45,197 bases of DNA from a virus (IMGVR_UViG_3300020580_000027:1-45197), one strand, 5' to 3'. Counted from the first letter of the stretch, positions 1 to 6,628 are shown. Notes: generated from the letters alone by a model not told the origin. Numbers and translations: made by a program.

Positions 1-2
1 AC

Positions 3-479
3 GGCGACGCCTGCGGCTCCGGCAACGGCTCCGGCTCCGGCTACGGCTCCGGCGACGGCTCCGGCTACGGCTCCGGCGACGGCTCCGGCTACGGCTCCGG
101 CTACGGCTACGGCTACGGCTACGGCTTGAAAGAAGCCACTGTTAGTTTCATTGCTATGTTGCCGGATGCTCGACGTGCGCACGTAAATGAATTATTGTGC
201 ACTGGAGCGAAGATTGCCTATTGGCGCTCCGGCAAAGATGCCAAGCCTTCCAATGGCGGGAAGTCCGAGCCAGTGGATATTGGCACCATTCAAAAAATAG
301 ACGGCCCGCTGGAAATCTGTACAAGGCGAGCACTCCACGCAACCTACAGACTCGATAAATGGAAAGGCGACCGTATTTGGCTTGTCGCGCTCAAAGGACA
401 GATTGTTGAGCAAGAGGATAAGCTTGGCGCTCTTGAGCGAGAAATACTGGCAGAGCTTACAGGCGGGGTGCTGCGCTAA
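3..479 (+). CDS. Gly-Tyr/Ser repeat protein with DUF7666-like domain (3' part, wraps from the window end)
   Basis: This is the downstream part of a gene that starts at GTG 44935 and crosses the contig ends; joined, it gives about 200 residues. The frame is open from base 3 and encodes G-S-G-Y-type repeats up to base 125, then a folded-looking domain of 117 residues. That domain contains AYWRSGKDAKPSNGG, then GPLEIC..ALHAT, WKGDRIWLVALKG and EQEDKLGALEREIL. The order of these blocks matches the phage family I know as DUF7666-like; its function is unknown. The TTG at 126 could be called as a start, but it has no ribosome site and lies inside the continuous frame. The following gene starts in the overlapping TAATG. 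Confidence 0.85.
   Translation, partial: GDACGSGNGSGSGYGSGDGSGYGSGDGSGYGSGYGYGYGYGLKEATVSFIAMLPDARRAHVNELLCTGAKIAYWRSGKDAKPSNGGKSEPVDIGTIQKIDGPLEICTRRALHATYRLDKWKGDRIWLVALKGQIVEQEDKLGALEREILAELTGGVLR
14..139. repeat. Left copy of 126-bp terminal direct repeat
   Basis: These 126 bases are identical to 45072-45197. Most of the copy is a GGC-NNC hexamer array, but the last 14 bases (from TTGAAAG) are unique sequence, so the match is not merely low complexity. Bases 1-13 differ from the corresponding right-hand bases at positions 6, 10 and 13. This fits a circular or terminally redundant molecule, with the contig opened inside a repeat the assembler could not cross. The exact overlap is also about the length of a common assembly k-mer, so it need not be a physical terminal repeat. 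Confidence 0.9.
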
Positions 480-634
480 TGGGAGCACTCAAATCTTTGC
501 GGTGTTCGCGTGGCCATCTCCTGAAAGGAAAGAATCTGTATCATCGCAGCGATGGAACACGCGAATGTCGCAAGTGTTCTTTGGCTCGGTCAAAGGCTTG
601 GCTCAAAAAACGGCTTGACTTTCAGGAGAAATGA
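479..634 (+). CDS. Small zinc-finger protein, HNH C-terminal-like
   Basis: A 51-residue protein whose ATG overlaps the stop of the previous gene (TAATG), with the purine-rich AGGCGGGG upstream. Cys9-x3-His13 and Cys30-x2-Cys33 form a probable zinc site of the RC.RGH...NLY.R.DG.R.CRKC type. The same finger is found at the C-terminus of the HNH endonuclease encoded just downstream, so this looks like that finger without a catalytic domain, ending in a basic helix (RSKAWLKKRL). Nucleic-acid binding is an inference. Confidence 0.75.
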   Translation: MGALKSLRCSRGHLLKGKNLYHRSDGTRECRKCSLARSKAWLKKRLDFQEK

Positions 635-726
635 TTTATGCTTTGCTCAGGACTAACACGGCCCGCTGGTAGACGTTCTGCCAAGAGCCGCCAGCACCGT
701 GTTAGTCCGATGAAAGGCTCTTGGCC

Positions 727-1113
727 ATGTTCCCCGATGAACATTTTTGGAAACGTATCCGCAGGGCTGGAACCTGTTGGATTTGGATTGGCCGCAAAGA
801 CAACCACGGATACGGACGCATTTTCAAGCACAAGCTTGTCCACAGACATCTTTACGAAACATTGCATGGGATTGAGCTTCCCCCGAAGGTCCATCTCCAC
901 CATGAATGCAATACGCCAGCTTGCGTGCATCCCTTGCACATGCTGCGAGTCTCTCCACAAGAGCATCTACTTTTGGGAGACACGATTAACAAAAGATTTG
1001 CCGCTAGAACGCGCTGTAATCGCGGCCATGAGTTCTCAGCAGAAAATACCTACCTCCGAAAGGATAAAGGAGGACGCCGTTGCAGACAATGCAGGCGCGA
1101 AGGTTTCCGCTGA
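727..1113 (+). CDS. HNH endonuclease with C-terminal zinc finger
   Basis: A 128-residue protein from ATG 727; a TTG six bases earlier is the alternative start. The N-terminus reads FW.RI....CW.W.G......YG, typical of phage HNH (HNH_3-type) nucleases. The core has His58-His59, Cys61, Cys66, His68 and His71 in the arrangement LHHECNTPACVHPLHM. Residues 97-122 carry a second zinc site (Cys97, His101, Cys119, Cys122), closely resembling the whole protein encoded at 479-634. Enzymes of this family nick or cut DNA and are often free-standing homing or packaging-associated nucleases. A longer frame from 638 overlaps it and is taken as a shadow. Confidence 0.88.
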   Translation: MFPDEHFWKRIRRAGTCWIWIGRKDNHGYGRIFKHKLVHRHLYETLHGIELPPKVHLHHECNTPACVHPLHMLRVSPQEHLLLGDTINKRFAARTRCNRGHEFSAENTYLRKDKGGRRCRQCRREGFR

Positions 1114-1713
1114 GAACAGGTCTGAAGCCATCAACCCCTGGCCGCTTTCGAGCGGGAATGAAGGGCTATCTTTGCCAGCTAATCATGGGCTGGCTTTCCA
1201 ATGCAGTGCTCGACAAAGTAAGGCTGACACCTTTCCGAATGGTCGGTTCGATTCCGGCAAAGCACAGAGTACTCGCATATGTCAGTGGCGAAGAAATTCC
1301 TGCTTATGGCTTCGGGCGAGCATTGCACTGGGAGGCCAGCGACCGCCAGCGATGGGCTGGAGCACTACCATCCTCAGCTATTCCCAAATCCAGGCAATGC
1401 CTGACCGCGCAACCTGGTCCGTCTTGTCGCTGTGGGTGTGCGCATGTAGCCGGTGCGCGAAGTGGGAGCGGTATCCCGCTACAAGGCTACTTTGCTGGGC
1501 TGTACGGAGCAGCGACCGCAAAGAGGCTCGATTTCTACCGTTAGGCTGGAGCAGTCAAGACTCAGACTCTAAACACGACTTTGTGATTTTGCTTAGAACC
1601 TTAGAACCAACGGCAAAGTCAAAAGCGGGGAAAGAGACGGAGAAGCGGTCCTATGGAGCAACGGTGTCTCATTATGAGATTTGCACAGGGCTGAAAATAG
1701 TTGAAAATAATGC
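1114..1713. other. 600 bp without a convincing gene
   Basis: This stretch, between the HNH gene and the promoter at 1714, is the only long part of the genome without a clear gene. It holds one modest open frame (1158-1544, listed separately), a tRNA T-arm-like hairpin at 1242-1258, a perfect 5-bp hairpin near 1390 (CAGGC/GCCTG), another near 1468 (AGCGG/CCGCT), and the direct repeat GGCTGGAGCA at about 1355 and 1544. The last 150 bases are A-rich and lead into the promoter. I cannot assign a function. Confidence 0.6.
1158..1544 (+). CDS. Doubtful ORF, 128 residues
   Basis: The frame is open from ATG 1158, preceded by GAGCGGGA, a possible weak ribosome site, and it extends upstream to 1080. 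The first 60 residues look protein-like and include AYGFGRALHWEASDRQRW. The second half has a Cys cluster (CRCGC) and a Gly/Ala-rich stretch. No family is recognised. Unlike its neighbours it is not tightly coupled to another gene, and two other frames are open across much of the same DNA. It may be a decayed gene or chance. Confidence 0.3.
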   Translation: MKGYLCQLIMGWLSNAVLDKVRLTPFRMVGSIPAKHRVLAYVSGEEIPAYGFGRALHWEASDRQRWAGALPSSAIPKSRQCLTAQPGPSCRCGCAHVAGARSGSGIPLQGYFAGLYGAATAKRLDFYR

Positions 1714-1742
1714 TTGACAAACCGAAGCGCTTGAGTTATTCT
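1714..1742 (+). promoter_or_regulatory. Sigma70-type early promoter
   Basis: TTGACA (1714-1719), a 17-bp spacer and TATTCT (1737-1742) place transcription start near 1749, 16 bases before ATG 1765. The same -35, spacer length and -10 occur at 40953-40981, and in both cases the distance from -35 to ATG is identical. It should drive the small-gene operon that begins at 1765. Confidence 0.8.
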
Positions 1743-1764
1743 GTTTATAGAAAGTGAGGCTGCC

Positions 1765-1995
1765 ATGACAAACAATTTCGGTAAGGACATCGCAATCAGC
1801 CAGATTCAAGACAAGGTCTACATCACGCCAGTATCCGCGAAGGGCCATTTCTTCATGCAGAATGAAACCGCCAAGAATGGGCGCGAAGCCGACCGCTACA
1901 TCGGCACTGACACCTACGTTTTCAATACCTACGCCAAAGCCGATTACTTCGTACAGCTCGCCACCGCAAAAAGACTGGAGGTGATAGCCCGATGA
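1765..1995 (+). CDS. Small hypothetical early protein
   Basis: First gene after the promoter at 1714: 76 residues, with GTGAGG five bases before ATG. It has mixed polar composition, including ISQIQDKVYITPVS and TDTYVFNTYAKADYFVQLATAKR, and no cysteine or membrane segment. I recognise no family. Its first position under the strongest early promoter suggests high early expression, as in phage host-takeover or regulatory peptides, but nothing in the sequence shows its role. The stop overlaps the ATG of the next gene. Confidence 0.75.
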   Translation: MTNNFGKDIAISQIQDKVYITPVSAKGHFFMQNETAKNGREADRYIGTDTYVFNTYAKADYFVQLATAKRLEVIAR

Positions 1996-2219
1996 GTAGG
2001 GGTTCTCCGACCTGCGCGGTCTGCGCCGAGATACCTGAGTTCGGTCGCAGGCGGCGCTGTAGATGGTGCAAGGAATTAGTCTGTAGTTTGTGCATAACTA
2101 CAACGGCCCCAGATTTGGGAGGGCCAAGTTGCCGGACATGCGACTGGCCAGACCGACAGTGTGGGTATAAGCCATACACCAGCAATAATCCACTGAAAGA
2201 TAGGTCGAGATTAAAGTGA
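1992..2219 (+). CDS. Treble-clef/RING-like zinc protein
   Basis: A 75-residue protein with four CxxC pairs (CAVC, CRWC, CSLC, CRTC) over the first 50 residues, enough for two zinc ions in a cross-brace like FYVE or RING domains. The basic stretch RRRRCRWCK lies between the first two pairs. Its ATGA overlap with the upstream stop implies coupled translation. The partner (protein or nucleic acid) is unknown; the zinc fold is inferred from Cys spacing only. Confidence 0.72.
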   Translation: MSRGSPTCAVCAEIPEFGRRRRCRWCKELVCSLCITTTAPDLGGPSCRTCDWPDRQCGYKPYTSNNPLKDRSRLK

Positions 2220-2347
2220 GCGAACTTTGCGACAAATCAAACTGCCCCGCCTGTGGAGCGCCATGCGACCGCAAGCAAGACCATACAGGCGACTGCCACT
2301 GTATTAACTGCGGGTGTCGTTGGAAAGATGACGAGGATGAGGAATGA
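2216..2347 (+). CDS. Tiny Cys-rich zinc protein
   Basis: A 43-residue protein starting at GTG in the overlap GTGA. Nine cysteines occur in CPAC, CDR and CHCINCGC-type clusters, followed by an acidic tail (KDDEDEE). This is a probable zinc ribbon or knuckle. It is too short for other function prediction; it belongs to a run of four consecutive Cys-rich products. Confidence 0.65.
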   Translation: MSELCDKSNCPACGAPCDRKQDHTGDCHCINCGCRWKDDEDEE

Positions 2348-2520
2348 CGGTTTGCGCCGAATGCGATGCGGGATTCCATAGTCAGTGCGCCAGCCCAAAC
2401 GGGTGCGATTGCGACTGCAATTATGAGTCGTTCTTCTCAGAAGATTTGACCGATATAGCATGGCAAGAGTTGGACGTAGACGATTTTGATGCGAATGAGG
2501 AGCAAGAGAATGTACGGTAG
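2344..2520 (+). CDS. Tiny acidic Cys-rich protein
   Basis: A 58-residue protein whose ATG overlaps the previous stop (ATGA). The first half has seven cysteines (CAEC, then CASPNGCDCDC), resembling short bacterial zinc motifs of the C.C..G.HS.C..P.GC.C type. The second half is strongly acidic (LDVDDFDANEEQE). Metal binding is inferred; its partner is unknown. Confidence 0.65.
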   Translation: MTVCAECDAGFHSQCASPNGCDCDCNYESFFSEDLTDIAWQELDVDDFDANEEQENVR

Positions 2521-2794
2521 GGAAACTTACTTTTCCGCTCGCGGCCAAGATGAGCCTTCCGTCTCTAAGAGCCATTGCCAAGTGTGCACCAAATACGTTA
2601 AGGTCTTGAAATCTGGACGTTTGGCAGCTCATCTAATCGCCGGAGTTCCCTGTCACGGGCCAAATATAATCAGCAAAAATCCTCATGCTAAAGCCCTCGG
2701 CAAGCTCGGCGGCAAGGTCAAGAGCGAGCGCAAAGCGGCAGCGTCGCGCAAGAACGGCAAACTAGGTGGGCGGCCAAAGCAAGCACGAAGTTAG
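2510..2794 (+). CDS. Zinc ribbon protein with KGG-like tail
   Basis: A 94-residue protein. ATG 2510 is chosen over an upstream in-frame ATG because GAGCAAGAG precedes it and the family N-terminus fits. The motif CQVCTKYVKVLKSGRLAAH...PCHG is a phage zinc ribbon. The C-terminus, ALGKLGGKVKSERKAAASRKNGKLGGRP, has two K/R-x-GG repeats of the KGG type seen in bacterial stress and phage small proteins. Nucleic-acid binding is likely from the basic, glycine-rich tail but is not shown. Confidence 0.75.
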   Translation: MYGRETYFSARGQDEPSVSKSHCQVCTKYVKVLKSGRLAAHLIAGVPCHGPNIISKNPHAKALGKLGGKVKSERKAAASRKNGKLGGRPKQARS

Positions 2795-2933
2795 CATTGA
2801 GTTTGACGAGCGATTCTGCGCAAGGCCTTACGGCATCGTTTGTAGCTGTGGGTTCCGAGGCTGTGCAGCGGATGAAGTCGAGGCCCAGCAAGTGAAAGCA
2901 GCGCATGAAGGGCGCGAGAAGAGTTTGGGATAG
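2766..2933 (+). CDS. Small Cys-containing early protein
   Basis: A 55-residue protein from GTG 2766, overlapping the previous gene by 29 bases in another frame. Cys18 and the pair Cys26/Cys28 (VCSCGF), with Cys33, resemble the phage pattern in which a CSCGF segment precedes an Ala/Glu-rich helix (here ADEVEAQQVKAAHEG). It is probably a zinc-binding mini-domain. The weak start codon and overlap lower certainty. Confidence 0.55.
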   Translation: MGGQSKHEVSIEFDERFCARPYGIVCSCGFRGCAADEVEAQQVKAAHEGREKSLG

Positions 2934-2946
2934 TGAGCGAGGGATT

Positions 2947-3204
2947 ATGAAATCTTACAAAAATGCGGTAGTAGAATGCGGGGATTTTAGTTGGCGAGGT
3001 AAAGCACAGAACCTTGATGATGCAATTATTGGGGCACTGGCGAAGCATCTCCCAAAAAATCCATCTTTGTTGCTTAGGGCCAAAGTCGCTGGGCATAAAG
3101 CCAAAGAGGGAGGTTGGCACTACATAGCATTTGAATCAGCGTTGCGCATCGCCGGTTATGGAATTAGAAAGACTAAAGAAGGATTTGTGGTGGAGCGGCC
3201 ATGA
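2947..3204 (+). CDS. Hypothetical early protein
   Basis: An 85-residue protein from ATG 2947, with GCGAGGG upstream. It is mixed alpha/beta-looking, with WRGKAQNLDDAIIGALAKHLP and a basic C-terminal half; no cysteine cluster and no recognised family. An upstream in-frame ATG at 2905 would add 14 residues without a better ribosome site. The stop overlaps the ATG of the next gene. Confidence 0.7.
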   Translation: MKSYKNAVVECGDFSWRGKAQNLDDAIIGALAKHLPKNPSLLLRAKVAGHKAKEGGWHYIAFESALRIAGYGIRKTKEGFVVERP

Positions 3205-3356
3205 GCAAAGCCCAAGGGATGCAGCGCGACTTATTGCCTATAGCGGCTGGCTGGCAGCCCATCGTGGTGGATGGCAATCGGGGCTACCGGCTGGGCAACT
3301 GGCTGACGTGGATGGACCCGCAAAGGGGATGGCTGTGGATGTGGAGCAAGCCGTGA
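3201..3356 (+). CDS. Tryptophan-rich mini-protein
   Basis: A 51-residue protein coupled by ATGA to the upstream gene. It has eight tryptophans, most in the second half (LGNWLTWMDPQRGWLWMWSKP). It is not a clean transmembrane helix, since charged and proline residues interrupt it, but membrane-surface or aromatic packing is plausible. No family is recognised. Confidence 0.6.
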   Translation: MSKAQGMQRDLLPIAAGWQPIVVDGNRGYRLGNWLTWMDPQRGWLWMWSKP

Positions 3357-3601
3357 GGATAAGCCTAGGTCTAGTACCTGAGCTACATCGCTGCAAGTTC
3401 CATCATTGCCGGATGCGGTCGAGAGTCGAGCCAGCACCCTTGTTCTTGGCCCCTGGGAGCCGCGTAGAGCGATTAAAGCGGGTGGTATGGCGTTGCCCTA
3501 GGCAAAACTGTCATTTCGTCATCTGTGGGGAGCAGAACTACATTCGCAACGTAGAGGAGCGAAAGACTATCTCAGCCCTTGGACGGTACTATGCCGATTA
3601 A
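3353..3601 (+). CDS. Zinc-binding early protein
   Basis: An 82-residue protein starting at GTG in a GTGA overlap. Cys14 and Cys19 in an N-terminal segment, and Cys48, Cys54 and Cys59 in CPRQNCHFVIC, suggest a zinc ribbon. The C-terminus (QNYIRNVEERKTI) is helical and basic. No family name is assigned. Confidence 0.65.
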   Translation: MRISLGLVPELHRCKFHHCRMRSRVEPAPLFLAPGSRVERLKRVVWRCPRQNCHFVICGEQNYIRNVEERKTISALGRYYAD

Positions 3602-3887
3602 CCAAGGGCAAATCTTGCTGGCCAAACACTTGAAAGAGCTTGGTGTGTTGTTTCGCCAGCAAGAGCCTGTCTGTCCAGAGCGCAAGTGGAGGCTAGATTT
3701 CTACTTGCAGGATTACAGAATAGGGATAGAAGTGGATGGCTATTTCGCCGGCAAGCACGGCGCAGGCTACGGCTCAGACAATGAGAAGTCCAACACCGCG
3801 ACCATGTTAGGCATTCGGATGCTGCGATTCAGCACCAATGACGTGAAGCGCGGCAAGGCCAAGGAATTCATTGAGCACTGGCTGTGA
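3591..3887 (+). CDS. PD-(D/E)XK nuclease, DUF559/Vsr-like
   Basis: A 98-residue protein from ATG 3591. The core WRLDFYL...YRIGIEVDG gives Asp36, Glu47 and Asp49; the later segment GIRMLRFSTNDV matches the strand that follows the active site in DUF559/Vsr-type and phage endonuclease folds. Expected function: a small DNA endonuclease for repair, resolution or host-DNA attack. Catalysis rests on motif spacing only; the usual final Lys or Gln is not unambiguous. The start overlaps the preceding stop by 11 bases. Confidence 0.78.
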   Translation: MPINQGQILLAKHLKELGVLFRQQEPVCPERKWRLDFYLQDYRIGIEVDGYFAGKHGAGYGSDNEKSNTATMLGIRMLRFSTNDVKRGKAKEFIEHWL

Positions 3888-4174
3888 GCGCACCTGCTAC
3901 CAGCAGCGAGGGACTTTTTGTAGACCCGTGCGCTGAAGTTGCTGGCATTCATGGCTACCGCACGGATGAGTTTTTAGGGTGGAGAAGAAAGAGAGGCGAA
4001 ATGGGCAAGCCCCTATATAATATTTTTGTTCTTCAGTGTGTGTCCTGCAAGGCTATCGACCAGCGCGAGACGAAGAATGTAACAGAGCAGCCATTTTGCG
4101 AAAAGTGCTATTCGCCAATGGTGACGAAGAGCGTGATTCTCAATTCCAAGGTTTTCCCTGTGAGGCAACCATAA
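3884..4174 (+). CDS. Zinc ribbon protein, start uncertain
   Basis: From GTG 3884 (overlapping TGA) the product is 96 residues. A second in-frame start, ATG 4001, has a better ribosome site (GAGAGGCGAA) and would give 57 residues. The conserved part is the C-terminal ribbon CVSCKAIDQRE...FCEKC, two CxxC knuckles about 20 residues apart. The N-terminal 39 residues look poorly structured. Both forms could be made. Partner unknown. Confidence 0.65.
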   Translation: MSAPATSSEGLFVDPCAEVAGIHGYRTDEFLGWRRKRGEMGKPLYNIFVLQCVSCKAIDQRETKNVTEQPFCEKCYSPMVTKSVILNSKVFPVRQP

Positions 4175-4650
4175 TGAGCGACAATCAAGCAGCCTGCGCA
4201 CATAGCCGCGTGAAGTATGTTCGAGTTGAAGAAAACGGAATCTGCCATGATACATGGAGATGTGAATCGGAGTGTGGTGTTTACTTTTGGCCGACACTCT
4301 CAGCTTTTGGGCCTGGAACACAACAAGAGATAGAGCATCTATCCGGTCAAGTTGATGCATTGTTGGCAAAACAGCTAATCACTTGGGAAATGGTGCGCAA
4401 GGCCGATAAATCCACAGGGTCTCTTCACATGATTGACCAAAAAGCATGGGCCAAAGTTATGGCGGAACAATTGAATACTGTCCTTAGCCTGCGGGCTAAA
4501 AACGATGATTTAACTGTAGCAGTTCTTGAAGTTGCCCAAGTCGATGAACTCAACGATAAGAGCGGTATGGTTTACCTTCCCAGCGAAGAAGAATGGGGAG
4601 AAATAGTAGGCATTGCAAGGAAATTAGCCAGCACGACCAAGGCGAAATGA
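4174..4650 (+). CDS. Hypothetical early protein, 158 residues
   Basis: ATG 4174 overlaps the upstream stop (TAATG). The N-terminal 40 residues have a His/Cys segment (CAHSRVKYVRV...CHDTWRCESECGVYF), likely a zinc ribbon like the phage 'C.H....W.C..C...F' pattern. The rest is helical and charged with no recognised fold. This is one of the larger early genes. Role unknown. Confidence 0.7.
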   Translation: MSDNQAACAHSRVKYVRVEENGICHDTWRCESECGVYFWPTLSAFGPGTQQEIEHLSGQVDALLAKQLITWEMVRKADKSTGSLHMIDQKAWAKVMAEQLNTVLSLRAKNDDLTVAVLEVAQVDELNDKSGMVYLPSEEEWGEIVGIARKLASTTKAK

Positions 4651-4697
4651 TGCGGCATCGCCGGACGGTAGGTGTAGGAATGAGCAGCGAGGGACAA

Positions 4698-4832
4698 ATG
4701 AGCGAGCACATCGAAGCCATAAAGAAATTAGTAAGTCAGTTTCCGCCAGGGAATCTTAATCGTAAGTTGTGGGCATTGGTGATTGCTGAACTAGAAGAGT
4801 TGCGACGATTGTATGAAAAAGCAGCAAGGTAA
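4698..4832 (+). CDS. Small helical early protein
   Basis: A 44-residue protein from ATG 4698, chosen because GCGAGGG lies at ribosome-site spacing; ATG 4680 in frame would add six residues. It is almost entirely amphipathic helix (IKKLVSQF...LWALVIAELEELRRLYEKAA). No family is recognised. Confidence 0.6.
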   Translation: MSEHIEAIKKLVSQFPPGNLNRKLWALVIAELEELRRLYEKAAR

Positions 4833-4923
4833 AGGCATTCGATGTCCGACTTGTGGCAAACGAATCAGCAAGAAACGATGGTTTAGTCACGCAGAGTTTT
4901 GCGCGCGGGCGAGGAAACTTTAG
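4813..4923 (+). CDS. 36-residue zinc ribbon
   Basis: A very small basic protein overlapping the previous gene by 20 bases. CPTCGK (Cys11/Cys14) and a later Cys30 after HAEF give a half zinc ribbon like those in DnaA/DksA-type fingers (CP.CGK....W...FC...C). Lys/Arg make up about one third of the protein, consistent with nucleic-acid contact. The strong GGAGG for the next gene lies in its stop region. Confidence 0.55.
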   Translation: MKKQQGKGIRCPTCGKRISKKRWFSHAEFCARARKL

Positions 4924-4933
4924 GAGGCTCAAC

Positions 4934-5125
4934 GTGAGGCGACGAAGCGTGTGGGTAGTAGAGTATCAAGATTGGGCTGGCGGCTGGCATCCACAATTCG
5001 TGCGCCCTTGGGCATTCTCCATGCGCCGCGATGCTGTTAAGCAAATGGCAACTATGAAATCGCAGCACAAAGATGCCGAGATGGATATTCCGCTGCGTGT
5101 CGCGCGTTACGATGCCAGCAACTGA
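4934..5125 (+). CDS. Hypothetical early protein
   Basis: A 63-residue protein from GTG 4934, chosen because GGAGG lies six bases upstream; the longer frame from 4853 has no such signal. Sequence: RRRSVWVVEYQD, then GGWHPQFVRPWAFSMRRDAVKQ, the last part resembling small phage proteins that read 'W.P......F.TR.DA...'. Function unknown. Confidence 0.65.
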   Translation: MRRRSVWVVEYQDWAGGWHPQFVRPWAFSMRRDAVKQMATMKSQHKDAEMDIPLRVARYDASN

Positions 5126-5154
5126 GCAGCGAGGCGGGGAAGGGGGGAAGTGAA

Positions 5155-5373
5155 ATGAGCACTAAAATTATGGAGCGGCAGCTTTCAGGGAAAACTATCA
5201 AGGAAGCTACAATTACCGAATCAGATGACCGTCAGCATAGCCTCACGCTTGAATTCACGGACGGGTCAACCTTCTCAATGTCAGCCGAAGCGAATCCCAT
5301 TGCATCGCTTTTCTACTACAAGGACGGGAGAGACGAACATCCATTATGCCAGACTCTAACGGTGCGCCCATAA
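5155..5373 (+). CDS. Hypothetical beta-rich early protein
   Basis: A 72-residue protein with a strong purine ribosome site (GGGGGGAAGTGAA) before ATG. The core TIKEATITESDDRQHSLTLEF and DGSTFSM reads as paired beta strands, like small phage proteins with an 'I..a.......l.l.f.DGt.f' pattern. Soluble, no cysteine motif. Role unknown. Confidence 0.7.
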   Translation: MSTKIMERQLSGKTIKEATITESDDRQHSLTLEFTDGSTFSMSAEANPIASLFYYKDGRDEHPLCQTLTVRP

Positions 5374-5549
5374 AAGCCCATCCCAAGGAGCCAGCGGCCA
5401 ATGACGAGCGATATTTCTTCTGGCCTGACCGAGACAATCCAGGGTATGGCTGGACTTGTACGTGGATATTTGACGCGCAAGGACGAGTGGCAAAGCCTAT
5501 AGATTATATTCGCGCATCGTCTTGGCGCGGAGAGCGAAGGCACCCATGA
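5346..5549 (+). CDS. Hypothetical early protein
   Basis: A 67-residue protein overlapping the previous gene by 28 bases; no clear ribosome site, so expression may depend on coupling. Contains ERYFFWPDRDNPGYGWTCTWIFDAQGRVAKP, aromatic-rich and likely a small beta-sheet. No family recognised. Coupled by ATGA to the next gene. Confidence 0.6.
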   Translation: MPDSNGAPIKAHPKEPAANDERYFFWPDRDNPGYGWTCTWIFDAQGRVAKPIDYIRASSWRGERRHP

Positions 5550-6628
5550 CACCGGAGCGGGAACTGCGGGAGCGACTGAAAGAATTTCTCGATTCTGGCT
5601 TTGTAGCGCTTTGTGTGCCGGAGGAAGAAGTGTTAGACGAACTGGAAAAGCTGCTCGCCACCGCTCCTGCGCCCACGCCAGCGCCGCCCACGGGTCGCCT
5701 GATAGTTTATCCCTATGGCGGCAAATGTAGGCTCTGTGGCGAAGATGTGAGCGCCAATTCAGGTCACTACTGCAAAGCGCCTGCCGAGCCAGCGGTGCCG
5801 GAACGGGAGCCGCAAGCTGGCGATAAGGTTTTGGTGCGAGCGATATTGCTTCGCACTGAATTGGTCGATGGCGTATTGTGGGCCGATGTTGAAGTGAATG
5901 GCGCTCAAGTGGATTTCAAGTTTCGTGACATTCTGCCAGCATCAGCGCTGGCCGCAGCCCCGCGAGAGCATCCACAGCTTGGCGTTCACCTGCAACACTG
6001 TAATTTTGGTGAGTATCCAAATGAATGCAAGTATGGTGACGAGGACTGCCCTGCACTCACAGAATCGTGGTCATGGTTTGGTCGAGCATTGCAACGAAGC
6101 GCAGCCCCGCGAGCAGAAGGAGGGGAGCGCGACAGCTTGGCGAGAGCATTCATTGAAGCGATTCAAGAGCATCCATTTGACGGCTATACACTTTGTAAGT
6201 GTCGCAGCGAAAAGTTCGATATTCCAATGGAAGAGCTTGCAAAGAAACATTCAATAGTGAATCGCTACGTATTTGAAGCCGCGCAACGCAAAGCCTATGC
6301 AGAGCATGTTGCCCAAGTAGCTGAAGGCTTCGCGGTACAGGTGGGCAGCCGCCGAGCCGCAGGTGGAAGGGGGAGAGAAATGAAACTTTCAGAGCCACTT
6401 ACAGATGATGAGCGGAAGCAATGTATTGCTTGGATGAGGTCTGAGTGGTGGAGCGGACCATATCGTAATGGCGAGCGCCGCGAGGGACAGAACGCGCCCG
6501 ACAAGGAAAATCCAGAAGCGTTTCACTCTCTGAGATTGATGTATTTAGTTGCCAATGAATATGAGCAATTACTTGCAGAGCGACGCGCAGCCCCGCCCCC
6601 AGCTTCCTTGCAAGCGGAGGGCAAATGA
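5546..6628 (+). CDS. Composite early protein made of several small modules
   Basis: A 360-residue protein, by far the longest early gene of this half. Segments of 45-135 residues are separated by Ala-Pro/Arg-Gly linkers at about residues 136-140, 185-190, 268-275 and 347-352. Two linkers share the exact 13-mer GCAGCCCCGCGAG (5954, 6101) and a third shares ten of those bases (6587). The first segment has a CRLCGEDV...HYC zinc knuckle; the second has Cys pairs; the third holds CKCRSEKFDIPMEELA. Ribosome-site-like purine runs occur inside the frame, notably GGGGGAGAG before in-frame ATG 6380, which would give the last 82 residues as a separate protein. It looks like several former genes fused in frame. 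Functions unknown. Confidence 0.7.
   Translation: MTPERELRERLKEFLDSGFVALCVPEEEVLDELEKLLATAPAPTPAPPTGRLIVYPYGGKCRLCGEDVSANSGHYCKAPAEPAVPEREPQAGDKVLVRAILLRTELVDGVLWADVEVNGAQVDFKFRDILPASALAAAPREHPQLGVHLQHCNFGEYPNECKYGDEDCPALTESWSWFGRALQRSAAPRAEGGERDSLARAFIEAIQEHPFDGYTLCKCRSEKFDIPMEELAKKHSIVNRYVFEAAQRKAYAEHVAQVAEGFAVQVGSRRAAGGRGREMKLSEPLTDDERKQCIAWMRSEWWSGPYRNGERREGQNAPDKENPEAFHSLRLMYLVANEYEQLLAERRAAPPPASLQAEGK

Noticed and set aside
1206-1266. Possible tRNA (T-arm GTCGG-TTCGATT-CCGGC at 1242-1258)
   Set aside because: The T-arm is perfect and an anticodon-like arm and five of seven acceptor pairs can be drawn, but there is no D-arm, no CCA and the total is only about 61 bases.
638-1717. Long open frame of 359 codons
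   Set aside because: Overlaps the clear HNH gene in another frame; no family, no ribosome site of note, Ser/Arg-rich composition of a shadow frame.
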